A stretch of DNA of 64,000 nucleotides. Origin: Galliscardovia ingluviei. GTDB lineage: Bacteria; Actinomycetota; Actinomycetes; Actinomycetales; Bifidobacteriaceae. The notes below the pieces were generated by a model, which was given only the letters and a program-made list of their open reading frames with translations, did no database searches and was not told the origin of the DNA. This document shows, piece after piece, positions 1 through 9,668 of the stretch (the first letter of the stretch is position 1; each line of letters opens with the position of its first letter). The position numbers and the translations under genes were made by a program. Location of the stretch: assembly GCF_014635685.1 (NCBI RefSeq), contig NZ_BMDH01000001.1, positions 620,001-684,000 of the forward strand. Direction: 5' to 3'.

Positions 1-2
1 TT

Positions 3-1769
3 GCTTTCAAGCAGCGCGATAAGGATTCCATTCCATACCGCAACGATTTCACCGAGACTGAAATCGAGCATTGGATTCGTTTCCGCGAAGAGCATGATGA
101 GCAGATCAAGGCTTTGAAGAAGCTCATTACTTTGGGTAAGGAATATGGTCTTGATTTGACTCGCCCAGCTCGTAATGCAAAGGAAGCTGTACAGTGGACT
201 TACATGGGCTATTTGGCATCTGTAAAGAGCCAGGATGGCGCTGCAATGTCCATCGGTCGTCTTTCTGCATTCTTCGATTGCTACTTCGAGCGTGATTTGA
301 AGGCTGGTCTTATCACTGAGACTGATGCTCAGGAGATTATCGATAACATTGTTATGAAGTTGCGTATTGTGCGCTTCCTTCGTACCAAGGATTATGACAA
401 CATCTTCTCCGGCGATCCATACTGGGCAACTTGGTCAGACGCAGGCTTCGGCGATGATGGTCGTACTTTGGTAACCAAGACCTCATTCCGTTTGCTCAAC
501 ACGCTAACTCTTGAGCACCTCGGACCTGGTCCTGAACCAAACATCACCATTTTCTGGGATCCAAAGCTTCCAGAAGGCTACAAGCGCTTCTGCGCAAAGA
601 TTTCCATCGATACCTCTGCTATTCAGTACGAGTCCGATAAGGAAATCCGCGGTCACTGGGGCGATGATGCTGCAATCGCATGCTGCGTTTCCCCAATGCG
701 CGTCGGCAAGCAGATGCAGTTCTTCGCAGCTCGCGTGAACTCCGCAAAGGCATTGCTCTACGCAATCAACGGTGGTCGCGATGAAATGACCGGTATGCAG
801 GTTATTGACAAGGGTGTTATCGATCCAATTACCCCAGAAGCAGATGGTACTTTGGACTACACCAAGGTCAAGGACAACTACGAGAAGGCTCTCGAGTGGT
901 TGTCAGAAACCTACGTACAGGCTCTGAACATCATTCACTACATGCACGATAAGTATGCATACGAATCCATCGAGATGGCTTTGCATGACAAGGAAGTATA
1001 CCGTACCCTCGGTTGCGGTATGTCTGGTTTGTCTATTGCTGCTGATTCCTTGGCTGCAATTAAGTATGCAAAGGTATATCCAATTACCAATGCAGAGGCA
1101 AAGAACCTCGAAGGTCATGAGTATGAGTATGTTGAAGGCGCTGACGATGATCTGGTAGTCGGCTACCGTACTGAGGGTGAATTCCCAATCTACGGTAACG
1201 ATGATGATCGTGCTGATGACATTGCAAAGTGGGTAGTATCCACTGTAATGGGTCAGGTTCGTCGTCTTCCTGTATACCGCGGTGCAGTTCCAACCCAGTC
1301 CATTCTGACCATTACCTCCAATGTTGAGTATGGTAAGAACACTGGTTCCTTCCCTTCAGGTCACAAGAAGGGCACTCCATATGCTCCAGGTGCAAACCCA
1401 GAGAATGGTATGGATTCCCACGGTATGCTCCCATCCATGTTCTCAGTCGGCAAGATTGATTACAACGATGCACTCGACGGCATTTCCTTGACCAACACCA
1501 TTACTCCTGATGGTCTTGGTCGTGATGAACAAGAGCGTATCGGCAACTTGGTTGGTATTTTGGATGCTGGTAACGGTCATGGCTTGTACCACGCAAACAT
1601 TAATGTGTTGCGCAAGGAACAGCTTGAAGATGCTGTAGAGCACCCAGAAAAGTACCCACACTTGACCGTACGTGTTTCTGGCTATGCTGTAAACTTCGTG
1701 AAGCTTACCAAGGAGCAGCAGCTCGATGTAATTTCACGTACATTCCACCAGGGTTCTGTCACTGATTAA
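3..1769 (+). CDS. pflB: Formate acetyltransferase (pyruvate formate-lyase), 3' part
   Basis: Cytosolic glycyl-radical enzyme that cleaves pyruvate with CoA to acetyl-CoA and formate under anaerobic conditions. The reading frame is open from base 3, so the gene begins outside the window; 588 residues are present, about 200 short of the family's usual length of roughly 760-790. The active-site pair is visible in ACCVSPM, and the C-terminal glycyl-radical loop is visible as RVSGYAVNF. The activating enzyme gene pflA follows after 93 bases, with a strong hairpin between them. Codon use looks strongly biased (few synonymous codons, GGT/AAG/TTC rich), as expected for a highly expressed fermentation enzyme. 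Very confident. Confidence 0.97.
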   Translation, partial: AFKQRDKDSIPYRNDFTETEIEHWIRFREEHDEQIKALKKLITLGKEYGLDLTRPARNAKEAVQWTYMGYLASVKSQDGAAMSIGRLSAFFDCYFERDLKAGLITETDAQEIIDNIVMKLRIVRFLRTKDYDNIFSGDPYWATWSDAGFGDDGRTLVTKTSFRLLNTLTLEHLGPGPEPNITIFWDPKLPEGYKRFCAKISIDTSAIQYESDKEIRGHWGDDAAIACCVSPMRVGKQMQFFAARVNSAKALLYAINGGRDEMTGMQVIDKGVIDPITPEADGTLDYTKVKDNYEKALEWLSETYVQALNIIHYMHDKYAYESIEMALHDKEVYRTLGCGMSGLSIAADSLAAIKYAKVYPITNAEAKNLEGHEYEYVEGADDDLVVGYRTEGEFPIYGNDDDRADDIAKWVVSTVMGQVRRLPVYRGAVPTQSILTITSNVEYGKNTGSFPSGHKKGTPYAPGANPENGMDSHGMLPSMFSVGKIDYNDALDGISLTNTITPDGLGRDEQERIGNLVGILDAGNGHGLYHANINVLRKEQLEDAVEHPEKYPHLTVRVSGYAVNFVKLTKEQQLDVISRTFHQGSVTD

Positions 1770-1811
1770 TCTCATTGGCTAATACTGATGGTATGCCGCA
1801 TAAGCGGTTAG

Positions 1812-1845
1812 CAGGGGCGGGAGTTTTTCCTCCCGTCCCTGTTTT
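1812..1845 (+). terminator. Intrinsic terminator between pflB and pflA
   Basis: A 12-bp stem (arms 1812-1823 and 1830-1841, one G-U pair), 6-base loop, followed by TTTT. It sits 43 bases after the pflB stop and 18 bases before pflA, so it probably lowers pflA transcription relative to pflB rather than separating two fully independent genes. Confidence 0.85.
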
Positions 1846-1862
1846 GTAGAAAGAGGACACTG

Positions 1863-2744
1863 ATGTCTCAAGTTCAACAATTCCGTACAACGCGACCTCA
1901 TATGCTCAAAACGAATAAAGAGTATGCGCGTCAAACGCTTATGGGGGGATTATCTGGATTTGAATCTCCGATTGGATTAGACCGTAGAGATCGTCTCGCA
2001 GCTTTAAAAACTGGCGATATCGGCTTTGTTCATTCTTGGGATATCAACACAGCAGTAGATGGTCCTGGCACTCGTATGACAGTATTCATGAGTGGGTGTC
2101 CATTACGTTGTCAATATTGCCAAAATCCTGACACATGGAAAATGCGTGACGGTAAACCTGTGTATTATGAGGCGATGATTAAGAAGGTTGAGCGTTACGC
2201 TGACTTATTCAAAGCAACTGGGGGAGGTATCACTTTCTCCGGTGGTGAATCTATGATGCAGCCGGCTTTTGTTTCTCGTGTTTTCAGAGCAGCAAAAGAG
2301 ATGGGCGTGCATACTTGTTTAGATACTTCTGGCTTTTTGGGTGCAAATTATACTGATGAACAAATTGCGGATATTGATTTGTGCTTGCTTGATGTAAAAT
2401 CTGGCGACGAAGCCACCTACAAAGAGGTAACAGGTGGTGTGCTTCAGCCAACTATCGATTTTGGTCAGCGTTTGGCAAAACAGGGTGTAAAGATTTGGGT
2501 TCGTTTTGTACTTGTTCCAGGTCTTACTGATAGTGAAGAGAATGTCGAACGTGTTGCACAAATTTGTGAGACTTTTGGCGATAGTGTAGAGCATATTGAT
2601 GTGCTTGGATTCCATCAACTTGGTCGTCCAAAGTGGCATGAGATGCGTATTCCATATCCATTAGAGGATGCTAAAGGTCCTTCTGCAGCATTGAAAAGCA
2701 GAGTAGTACAGCAGTTTAAAGATCATGGTTTCGTAGTGTATTAG
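1863..2744 (+). CDS. pflA: Pyruvate formate-lyase activating enzyme (radical SAM)
   Basis: 293-residue radical-SAM enzyme that installs the glycyl radical on PflB, using S-adenosylmethionine and a [4Fe-4S] cluster. The cluster motif CPLRCQYC (CxxxCxxC) lies near residue 80, preceded by the family motif DGPGTR, and TGGGITFSGGE follows as the SAM-binding GGE region. The N-terminal extension of about 50 residues before the radical-SAM core is longer than in E. coli PflA (246 residues), which is common in bifidobacteria. The start ATG at 1863 is preceded by an AGAGGA-type ribosome binding site. It is downstream of pflB past an attenuating hairpin, so partial read-through expression is likely. Confidence 0.95.
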   Translation: MSQVQQFRTTRPHMLKTNKEYARQTLMGGLSGFESPIGLDRRDRLAALKTGDIGFVHSWDINTAVDGPGTRMTVFMSGCPLRCQYCQNPDTWKMRDGKPVYYEAMIKKVERYADLFKATGGGITFSGGESMMQPAFVSRVFRAAKEMGVHTCLDTSGFLGANYTDEQIADIDLCLLDVKSGDEATYKEVTGGVLQPTIDFGQRLAKQGVKIWVRFVLVPGLTDSEENVERVAQICETFGDSVEHIDVLGFHQLGRPKWHEMRIPYPLEDAKGPSAALKSRVVQQFKDHGFVVY

Positions 2745-2775
2745 TATATATCTGTTCATTGGAACAGCTTATTTC

Positions 2776-2800
2776 GCCCCTGTCATTGGATAGGGGCTTT
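2776..2800 (+). terminator. Probable terminator after pflA
   Basis: Stem GCCCCT (2776-2781) / AGGGGC (2792-2797) with a 10-base loop and a short TTT tail, 32 bases after the pflA stop. Short stem but well placed. Confidence 0.55.
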
Positions 2801-2823
2801 ATCATACCTTGTCAAGGATCTAA

Positions 2824-2882
2824 CCTATTTTAATAGGGGTTATATAGGGGGTATGGATTGAATGCAACACGCCTACTATAAT
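2824..2882 (+). promoter_or_regulatory. Possible promoter/operator region of the DUF3000 gene
   Basis: A perfect -10 hexamer TATAAT lies at 2877-2882, 38 bases before the DUF3000 start, but no good -35 is found at the right distance (TTGAAT at 2858 is only 13 bases upstream). A 14-base palindrome with arms CCTATT and AATAGG lies at 2824-2837. Promoter call rests on the -10 only; the palindrome's function is unknown. Confidence 0.35.
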
Positions 2883-2919
2883 CCCTAAAAAATGAAAAAA
2901 ACACGATAAGGTTACATAT

Positions 2920-3651
2920 ATGGCAGACATATTTAGGTTTACTGGTGAGTCTGTCTATAAAGACGCATCGGTTGTTGCATCGCAAGTACACAGTAGTACT
3001 GCAATGCTTGCTCATGCTCCAATACATCATCATCGGCCTCCGCGTGCTGTGCTTATGGCTGTGCAGTCAGTGAGGACCATGATGAAGCGTGGTAGTATTG
3101 CGTATTCTGAAATAGCAGTACCTCCATCTCTTGGAGATTATGGAATTGGTGTTGCTATAGAAGATTTTCACCATTGTACAAGAGATATTTGTCCTATTTG
3201 TGGCAAACGTGCGGTGCAATCCATGCCGGCTTCGGGCTGGGTGCTTATTGCATATCGCGATGTGCCAGTGCAAGCATGGCATTCTCAATGGCGTTGTGTG
3301 GCTGGAGCTACATTACCGATGATTGCTCACGCATCACAAACGGATACCCAACATGTGGAGCAGCATTTGAGTCAGTCCGTCATTGCCACAGTTCGAAAAA
3401 CATTACGGGATATTCCCATGTTACCCTCCTTTGACCAAAGTCTTGGCGGGACGGTAAGTGTTGTACGGAACACAGCATTTGGTACAGTACATGCAGCAGA
3501 TATTAGTGAACCAATAGCAACCGTAGAATTGCGCGTTTCTTGGACGCCAAAGTTTGCTGATATTACACGACCTGATGCTGCATCATATATTGATGCTTGG
3601 GTTAAAGTACTATTGCAGTTACACACGCAACGAATGGGAATAGTAGAGTAG
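2920..3651 (+). CDS. DUF3000 family protein
   Basis: 243-residue protein that I recognise as the actinobacterial DUF3000 family by its setting directly before an RNase D/HRDC gene and by its overall pattern (basic N-terminal region, ICPICGK motif around residue 91, C-terminal residues rich in beta-type segments). Function is unknown. The CPIC pair could bind a metal, but only one such pair is visible, so this is speculative. The stop codon at 3649-3651 overlaps the GTG/ATG starts of the next gene, so the two are translationally linked, suggesting a shared RNA-related role. No signal peptide or membrane segment is seen. Confidence 0.75.
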   Translation: MADIFRFTGESVYKDASVVASQVHSSTAMLAHAPIHHHRPPRAVLMAVQSVRTMMKRGSIAYSEIAVPPSLGDYGIGVAIEDFHHCTRDICPICGKRAVQSMPASGWVLIAYRDVPVQAWHSQWRCVAGATLPMIAHASQTDTQHVEQHLSQSVIATVRKTLRDIPMLPSFDQSLGGTVSVVRNTAFGTVHAADISEPIATVELRVSWTPKFADITRPDAASYIDAWVKVLLQLHTQRMGIVE

Positions 3652-4940
3652 TGATGAATATACGTGAACCTCGCGTTTTGGCTCAACCATCCGAGGGTGT
3701 TCCGAATGTTACTGATACGAAAAAGCAATTTCAGGAAATTGTAGAAGCTTTTGCTGGGGCGCAAGGTCCTGTTGCTGTCGATGCTGAACGAGCAATGGGG
3801 TATCGCTATTCTAGTAAAGATTATCTTATTCAACTCAAACGTAATGATGCTGGTATTGCATTGCTTGATCCTATTGCGCTATCTGAGGATCGCGTAGATT
3901 TTGATGCATTGCGAGAAGTCTGTGCGGGTGTAGATTGGATTTTTCATGATGCGCGTCAAGATATACCAGGCATTGTTGCGTTAGGTCTTGTACCAGATCA
4001 AATTTTTGATACCGAAATTGCAGCACGATTACTCGGCAATAGAAGGTTTGGTCTGGCTGCAGTTACTGAGCGGTATTTAGGTGTGATATTAGCAAAAGAA
4101 CATGCTACCGCTGATTGGTCATATCGTCCTATTCCAAGGGATTGGCGTAATTATGCCGCGCTAGACGTTGAAATTTTAATAGAACTACGTCATGAATTGT
4201 ATGAAGCTTTACATGCTGCGGGCAAAATTGCATGGGCTCGTGAAGAATTTGCTTATGTATTGCAGCAAAGTATGCAAGAAAAAGCACCGCATCCTGAGCC
4301 ATGGAGGAGAGTGTCCCATATTTCTGATTTGCGCTCAGATGGTAGAGCTTTAGCTATTGTGCGCGAGCTGTGGTACACCAGAGATGCATATGCGCGTAAA
4401 CTAGATATTGAACCAACATTATTACTCAGCGATGCAGCGATTATCGAGGCGGCACAACGTAAACCAAAGAATGCTAGACAATTTTCAGCTATCCGAATAC
4501 TAAATGAACGTGTTATTGCACATACGCAGTCACCAGAGCAAGAACGAATGTTTGCGCACTATATCCCAATACAGCGCAAAGTGCAGCCAAAAGTTTGGAA
4601 GGCGGCTATCGATCGGGCTCTGGCAGTGCCGTATAATGAGTTACCAATTGAGCAAATGAGCTTGCCGAGTGACATTCCGCAACCGCCGAAATCATTGAAA
4701 TTATGGAGAGAACATCATCCTGAACGCTTTGCATCACTAGAACGTGTGCGCTATATTCTTGCACAAATAGCACAGGACACTGATACTCCAGTAGATATGT
4801 TAGTTCAACCTAAATTGATCAAAGCCTTGTGCTGGCAAGAAGTTGCGCCTGATGATGTAAGTGCATTTTTAACTGAGTATGGCGCGCGTCCATGGCAGGT
4901 AAAGCTTGTTTCTAAGTCCGTTAGTAGCGTTATTATGTAA
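3651..4940 (+). CDS. rnd: RNase D-like 3'-5' exonuclease with HRDC domain
   Basis: 429 residues with a DnaQ-like exonuclease fold in the first half: VAVDAERAMGYRYS corresponds to Exo I (D and E present), IFHDARQDI to Exo II, and NYAALDVEIL to Exo III, so the four acidic residues appear intact. An HRDC-type helical region follows around residues 215-300, as in RNase D. The family trims 3' ends of structured RNAs such as tRNAs. The start could be GTG 3651 or ATG 3654; the ribosome binding site is inside the preceding gene. It overlaps the DUF3000 gene and precedes tig by 50 bases. Confident in the family; the true RNA substrates here are unknown. Confidence 0.88.
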   Translation: MMNIREPRVLAQPSEGVPNVTDTKKQFQEIVEAFAGAQGPVAVDAERAMGYRYSSKDYLIQLKRNDAGIALLDPIALSEDRVDFDALREVCAGVDWIFHDARQDIPGIVALGLVPDQIFDTEIAARLLGNRRFGLAAVTERYLGVILAKEHATADWSYRPIPRDWRNYAALDVEILIELRHELYEALHAAGKIAWAREEFAYVLQQSMQEKAPHPEPWRRVSHISDLRSDGRALAIVRELWYTRDAYARKLDIEPTLLLSDAAIIEAAQRKPKNARQFSAIRILNERVIAHTQSPEQERMFAHYIPIQRKVQPKVWKAAIDRALAVPYNELPIEQMSLPSDIPQPPKSLKLWREHHPERFASLERVRYILAQIAQDTDTPVDMLVQPKLIKALCWQEVAPDDVSAFLTEYGARPWQVKLVSKSVSSVIM

Positions 4941-4990
4941 CGGTTGCCCATATAAGGGTGTAGAGAAACATTTACGAATTGGAGTGCAGC

Positions 4991-6370
4991 GTGAAAATCA
5001 CCGTTAGGAATTTGGAGCCTACTAAGGTACGCCTGACCGTCACTGTCGACGCCGAAGAGTTTGAACCTTACTTACAAGAGGCACGCAAGGAGATCGGTAA
5101 GCAGGTTTCTATTCCTGGCTTCCGCAAGGGACATGTTCCTGCTCGCGTATTAGATCGTCGTGTTGGTTTTGGTGCCGTAGCTGCTGAGGCGTTGAATAAT
5201 GGCGTTCCAGACTTGTATAACAAGGCTATTGAGGAACGTGATTTGCGTCCAATGGATCAGCCAAAGTTGGATGTTAAAGAAACACCAGAATCTGCAGATG
5301 ACGACACCAAGGTAAAGTTCACTGCAGAAGTTGAAGTTCGACCAAAGATTGAATTGCCATCATTTGATGGTGTGAAGGTAGAAGTTGCTCAACCAGCAGT
5401 AACCGATGAAGATGTTGAGCAGCGCTTGCAGAACTTGCGTCAGCGTTTTGGTACTTTGGTTGGTGTAGATCGCCCAGCTGCAAAGGGTGATTTTGCCAAC
5501 ATCGATCTGGAAGCGACTGTTAACGGTGAGTCTGTAGATGCTCAGCAGGGTGTAAGCTACGAACTCGGTTCCGGCACTATGCTTGATGGCCTTGATGAGG
5601 CACTTGATGGCTTGTCAGCAGGTGAAGAAACTACCTTTACCAGCAAGCTTGAAGGTGGAGATCACCAAGGTGAAGAAGCTGAAGTCAAGGTGAAGGTAAA
5701 CTCCGTTAAGGCTGAAGAACTTCCAGAATTGAATGATGATTTCGCTCAAGACGCTTCTGAATTCGATACTCTTGAAGAGCTTAAGGCTGATATTCGTAAG
5801 GCTTGCGAGCGTGATGCAGAGGGTCGTCAGGCAACTGATGCTCGTGATGCGTTCATTGCATTCTTGCAGGATAACGTTGAAGAGATTCCACTGCCAAAGG
5901 GTATTTTGGAGCGCTCTGTCGAGGATCATTTGAAGGGCTTAACTCCAGATCCTGAGAAGGCTGATGATGACACCAAGGAGCAGGCTCGTGAGGGCGCTGA
6001 AAAGGAGCTGCGCGACCAGATTACTCTCGATACTTTGGCAGAGACTATGAAGGTTGAAGTTTCTCAGGCTGATGTGATGAACTTCTTGGCTTCTATTGCT
6101 CAGCAGTACGGTATGGATCCAAACCAGTTCATCAGCTCCATTATTCAGAGTGGTCAGATTGCTTCTGCAGTTCAGGAAGTTGCTCGTTCAAAGGGCTTGC
6201 TTGCTGGTATGCGTGCAGTGGAGTTTGTTGACCCAGAAGGTAATACTCTCGATTTGAGCAAGTTCCTTGGTGAGGATGACAACGAAGCTGATGACGAAGA
6301 TGCTAGCGTAGCCGCTGCAAGTGTTGCCGCTCAAGTAGCTGACGCTGCAGCTCAGGCGGATGCTGAGTAA
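4991..6370 (+). CDS. tig: Trigger factor, ribosome-associated chaperone/PPIase
   Basis: 459-residue trigger factor: N-terminal ribosome-binding domain with the signature VSIPGFRKGHVPARV (GFRKG contacts ribosomal protein L23), a central FKBP-type peptidyl-prolyl isomerase domain (about residues 150-240), and a C-terminal SurA-like chaperone domain. It binds nascent chains at the exit tunnel. I choose GTG 4991 because GGAG sits about seven bases upstream; an in-frame TTG at 4979 lacks a ribosome binding site. The last 35 residues are an acidic then alanine-rich tail (EDDNEADDEDASVAAA and further), extra to the conserved fold and typical of actinobacterial homologues. Often near clpP/clpX; here those lie 11 kb downstream. 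Confidence 0.95.
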   Translation: MKITVRNLEPTKVRLTVTVDAEEFEPYLQEARKEIGKQVSIPGFRKGHVPARVLDRRVGFGAVAAEALNNGVPDLYNKAIEERDLRPMDQPKLDVKETPESADDDTKVKFTAEVEVRPKIELPSFDGVKVEVAQPAVTDEDVEQRLQNLRQRFGTLVGVDRPAAKGDFANIDLEATVNGESVDAQQGVSYELGSGTMLDGLDEALDGLSAGEETTFTSKLEGGDHQGEEAEVKVKVNSVKAEELPELNDDFAQDASEFDTLEELKADIRKACERDAEGRQATDARDAFIAFLQDNVEEIPLPKGILERSVEDHLKGLTPDPEKADDDTKEQAREGAEKELRDQITLDTLAETMKVEVSQADVMNFLASIAQQYGMDPNQFISSIIQSGQIASAVQEVARSKGLLAGMRAVEFVDPEGNTLDLSKFLGEDDNEADDEDASVAAASVAAQVADAAAQADAE

Positions 6371-6441
6371 TCATATACCTTGGATGTAGTTGATAACTAG
6401 CGTAGTTATAAAACGCCATCGTATATAAGTTGTGTATAGTG

Positions 6442-6474
6442 AGAGGGTCTAGGCATGTGCTTAGACCCTCTTGC
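6442..6474 (+). terminator. Intrinsic terminator after tig
   Basis: Long stem (arms 6442-6454 and 6459-6471) with a four-base loop, 71 bases beyond the tig stop. The tail is short (TTGCT). It lies between the convergent tig and bcp genes. Confidence 0.75.
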
Positions 6475-6596
6475 TGTACTTAACATATGCTCACTATAAA
6501 AGGCGATTCAGTATGGACTTGGAATGCTTTAAGCTATATATGCTAATTGTTAGCTATAGTAGTTTGATTACAGTGCTTCGATAATTGTGCTTATTG

Positions 6597-7091
6597 CTAC
6601 TGCAGTTCACTAATAAGTCGCATCAGCATATCGACGTGTCCGCGTGCACGCACATTGTACCGTGCTAATAACACTGTGCCATCAGTATCAAGCACCACAG
6701 TTGAACGCAATACACCTTCATGGATTCTGCCATACAGTTTTTTCTCACCCCAAGCTCCCCATTGACGATGCACTGTAGTATCAGGATCAGAAAGTAGAGA
6801 AAACTGCAAATGTTCTGCTTGCTTAAAACGAGCCAGTTTGTCGATATTGTCTCGTGAAATACCTAAAACGGTATATCCAGTTTCTGTGAATTTATTGATA
6901 TTACTGCTAAAGTCGCAGGCTTCGCGTGTGCAACCTGGGGTCATTGCTTGAGGATAAAAATATACAATAACGCGATTGCCTTGTGCGAGCACATCATATA
7001 AATGAACATTATTGCCTTGCTCATCAGGCAGAGTGAAATCTGGAGCTTGTTCTCCAACTTGCAATGTGTGAGGTTCTGGTAAATCAGTCAT
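6597..7091 (-). CDS. bcp: Thioredoxin-dependent peroxiredoxin (Bcp/PrxQ type)
   Basis: 164-residue thiol peroxidase that reduces hydrogen peroxide and organic hydroperoxides. The peroxidatic cysteine lies in the typical TPGCTREAC motif, with the resolving cysteine five residues later, which is the PrxQ/Bcp arrangement. Length is standard. It stands alone on the minus strand, divergent from the deaminase gene with about 74 bases between starts, and converges on tig. No obvious regulator site was seen. In a catalase-poor fermenter it is probably a main peroxide defence (inference). Confidence 0.93.
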   Translation of the reverse strand: MTDLPEPHTLQVGEQAPDFTLPDEQGNNVHLYDVLAQGNRVIVYFYPQAMTPGCTREACDFSSNINKFTETGYTVLGISRDNIDKLARFKQAEHLQFSLLSDPDTTVHRQWGAWGEKKLYGRIHEGVLRSTVVLDTDGTVLLARYNVRARGHVDMLMRLISELQ

Positions 7092-7165
7092 ACTAGTAAC
7101 TGTACTCGTGTAACTTCTTCCTAGTCAAGGGTACAATACGGATATCTTAAACTAGTGAGGTATAT

Positions 7166-8197
7166 ATGATTGAGCAACATGCAACGCTAAGTAGACAAGC
7201 TATCTGCCAGTTACCTAAAGCTGAACTTCATCTACATATTGAAGGCACGCTTGAGCCACAATTGGCGTTAGCTCTTGCTGAGCGCAATCATATAGCGCTG
7301 CCTTATGCATCTCTTGAGGAACTACGTAAACAGTATGCATTTACTAATTTGCAATCATTTTTAGACTTGTATTATCAGCTTATGGGTACGCTGAAAACTT
7401 CTGAAGATTTTCGTGATTTGATGATTGCATATTTAGAACATGCCCACGATGATGGCGTGCGACATGCAGAAATATTTTTTGACCCACAGGTGCATGTGCA
7501 TAATGGGCTTGATTACAATATGGTGCTTGATGGTTTGCTGGCAGGTATGCAATATGGTCGTGAAAACTTTGGTATTACCAGCAGTTTGATTCTTTGTATT
7601 GTTCGCGACATGCCAGTTGAAGATGCTCATCGTATTTTGGATTTGGCTGCTCCTCGTGCTGACGAATTATGTGGCATTGGCTTAGATTCTGCGGAAGTAG
7701 GGTATCCTCCTGAGCTTTTTGATGAAGTGTTCGCTCGTGCTCGTGCCATGGGTTTACATGTAGTAGCTCATGCTGGTGAAGAGGGTCCCTCATCATATGT
7801 TGAGCAGGCGTTAAATATATTACATGTTGAGCGCATTGACCATGGGGTGCGCGCGATTGATGATGCACAAGTCGTTCAGCAGTGTGCTCGTGACCGTATT
7901 GGCATGACCAGTTGCCCGCTGTCTAATAGACGATTGCAAGTAGTTGATGATATTAGTAAACTGCCGTTACGTGCTTTGTTGGAAGCTGGTGTTCCTGTTT
8001 CTGTGCATTCTGATGATCCAGCGTATTTCGGTGGGTATATTGCAGACAACTATCAAGCCTTAGCGAATATTGGGTTTAGTGCTGCCGAGTTGGCACAATT
8101 TGCTCAGCATAGTATTGAAACGTCATTTATTGATGAGCATGAGCGCCAAACACTACTGAAAGAGCTTGAGCAGTGGCGTGCCCAGTATGTTGCTTAA
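7166..8197 (+). CDS. add: Adenine/adenosine deaminase (type 2 adenine deaminase subfamily likely)
   Basis: 343-residue metal-dependent amidohydrolase. The zinc ligands are visible: HLHIEG (HxH) near residue 24, HAGEEGP near residue 203, and the catalytic HSDDPAYFGGY near residue 285. The extended forms HIEGTLEP, FFDPQ, IDHGVR, CPLSN and DDPAYFGGY match the fungal-type adenine deaminase branch (type 2 adenine deaminases) more closely than classical adenosine deaminases, so the substrate may be adenine rather than adenosine, giving hypoxanthine and ammonia for purine salvage. The ATG start has GTGAGG upstream. A substrate assay would separate the two activities. Single-gene transcription unit. 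Confidence 0.9.
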   Translation: MIEQHATLSRQAICQLPKAELHLHIEGTLEPQLALALAERNHIALPYASLEELRKQYAFTNLQSFLDLYYQLMGTLKTSEDFRDLMIAYLEHAHDDGVRHAEIFFDPQVHVHNGLDYNMVLDGLLAGMQYGRENFGITSSLILCIVRDMPVEDAHRILDLAAPRADELCGIGLDSAEVGYPPELFDEVFARARAMGLHVVAHAGEEGPSSYVEQALNILHVERIDHGVRAIDDAQVVQQCARDRIGMTSCPLSNRRLQVVDDISKLPLRALLEAGVPVSVHSDDPAYFGGYIADNYQALANIGFSAAELAQFAQHSIETSFIDEHERQTLLKELEQWRAQYVA

Positions 8198-8246
8198 CGT
8201 TTTAATAGTTCAGTAATCTATTATTACTATGCTGATGTAACATTCC

Positions 8247-9398
8247 TTATTGTGCGATACGATGTACGGGTTGGTTGGTAAACGCTAACCAATCTCGTAG
8301 TGTAAAAGCGATAGTAAGCAGAGCATAATCCTTGTGGTTACGAGGATTATACCCCGTTACTTGCGCGATGGTGTTGAGCTTGTTTTGTAATGTGTTTTTG
8401 TGAATGTACAGGCTCTGCGCGGCCTTGGTAATAGCTCCGTTGTAGGTGCTGTATGCACGCATAATAGCGCTATATTCATCTAGTGTATGTTCATCAATAT
8501 TGCCGAGCATATGTTGGATAATATATTGCGCATCACGTTTGGGTAATGCGGTAATCACCATGCCAAGATCGATAGTATTATAGTGCGCTACATCCTGTGT
8601 TTGAGTAAAAGTACTCCACTGTAGTGCTCGGTTTGCTAGTTCATGAGATTTCGCATATTCCTGAATTTGTGTGCACTGTGTGCCTATGCCAAAACGTAAT
8701 TTTGCGCCAATGTACTGCTGATTGATAGTATCAACTATGGTTTGCAAATGTTGATCAATATCATATACTTCTTGTGTATCGACAAGCATTACACATCGCC
8801 CAGCTCCTGCTGACCAAATACTTTGTGGGCTTTGTTCAAGTAGTCCAGTGATATGGTTGACAATGCTTTCACGAATATGCTGTGGAGCAACACCATGGTC
8901 GAATCGTCCAACAATTACCGTTCGCGAACGGTCAAGCGAGATAGAGAGTGCGGATGCAAGATAGGCAATAGAAACCGTATCTGGTATTTCTCTTGTGATC
9001 ATGTCTATAAGATTTGCTTGCATAAGTCGACGGTCAAACCGTGTATGCTGGTCAAGGTTCTCTCTGATAAGAATTTCAGTCATTTTGCGGATGATGTCGC
9101 CATATTGCGCAACTTCGTCACATTGTCCGGTAATACCTACTACGGCTACCACTTGATTGCCAATCATCACAGGCGCGTTAATACCCGGTCTTGCTCCTAC
9201 AAACTGGTTATTGTCATGTACTGCAATAGTTCTACGTTGCTCAATAGCTAACTGCGCCGCTCCATGTACTCCGCCAATTCGTGAGTGATCTGTGCTTGCA
9301 ATCACTACGCCTCTCGTGTCAAAAAGGTTAATTTCATGTTGTAGCGCACCTTTGAGTTTGGATACAATGGTTTGAGCGATTGATGCAGAGATCTCCAT
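8247..9398 (-). CDS. cdaR: CdaR-like sugar-diacid/glycerate regulator
   Basis: 383-residue transcriptional regulator: N-terminal diacid-recognition sensor (start to about residue 135; GVIASTDHSRIGGVHGAA and PVMIGNQVVAVVGITG are typical), central GGDEF-like fold, and a C-terminal PucR-type helix-turn-helix (about 320-370; AQSLYIHKNTLQNKL). The family senses glycerate/diacids and activates their uptake and catabolism. It is divergent from a GntP-type permease and glycerate kinase, the same gene set that E. coli CdaR controls, so those are the likely targets. Start ATG 9398 has AAGGAG just upstream. Very likely functional. Confidence 0.9.
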   Translation of the reverse strand: MEISASIAQTIVSKLKGALQHEINLFDTRGVVIASTDHSRIGGVHGAAQLAIEQRRTIAVHDNNQFVGARPGINAPVMIGNQVVAVVGITGQCDEVAQYGDIIRKMTEILIRENLDQHTRFDRRLMQANLIDMITREIPDTVSIAYLASALSISLDRSRTVIVGRFDHGVAPQHIRESIVNHITGLLEQSPQSIWSAGAGRCVMLVDTQEVYDIDQHLQTIVDTINQQYIGAKLRFGIGTQCTQIQEYAKSHELANRALQWSTFTQTQDVAHYNTIDLGMVITALPKRDAQYIIQHMLGNIDEHTLDEYSAIMRAYSTYNGAITKAAQSLYIHKNTLQNKLNTIAQVTGYNPRNHKDYALLTIAFTLRDWLAFTNQPVHRIAQ

Positions 9399-9570
9399 GG
9401 TGCTCCTTTGCTTATATATTTGAAGAGGGGGTGATTGTACCCCCGTTTAGGTAGTTGAAATATATCCTATACTTTGGTATGTATAACATTTTCTATATTG
9501 AATGCGATGAATACAGAGTATAGAGCATATGGAAATAATGCGATAAGTCATCAATAATTACATGTGAAAA

Positions 9571-9654
9571 CGTTGGATATAAATCCGTAAGTCGTTGTTG
9601 ACTACAGAAACTGCGATGCTCCAACGAACTAAGATTAGTACCGGTAACACCGGT
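9571..9654 (+). promoter_or_regulatory. Inverted repeats in the gntP leader, candidate CdaR site or RNA structure
   Basis: Two structures lie in the 270-base divergent region just before gntP. One is a pair of arms CGTTGGA (9571-9577) and TCCAACG (9620-9626). The other is two copies of the self-complementary hexamer ACCGGT (9640-9645 and 9649-9654) separated by three bases, ending five bases before the AAGGAG ribosome binding site. Either could be a regulator site or a hairpin limiting translation. Function inferred only from position. Confidence 0.35.
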
Positions 9655-9668
9655 TAAGGAGAATTCAC

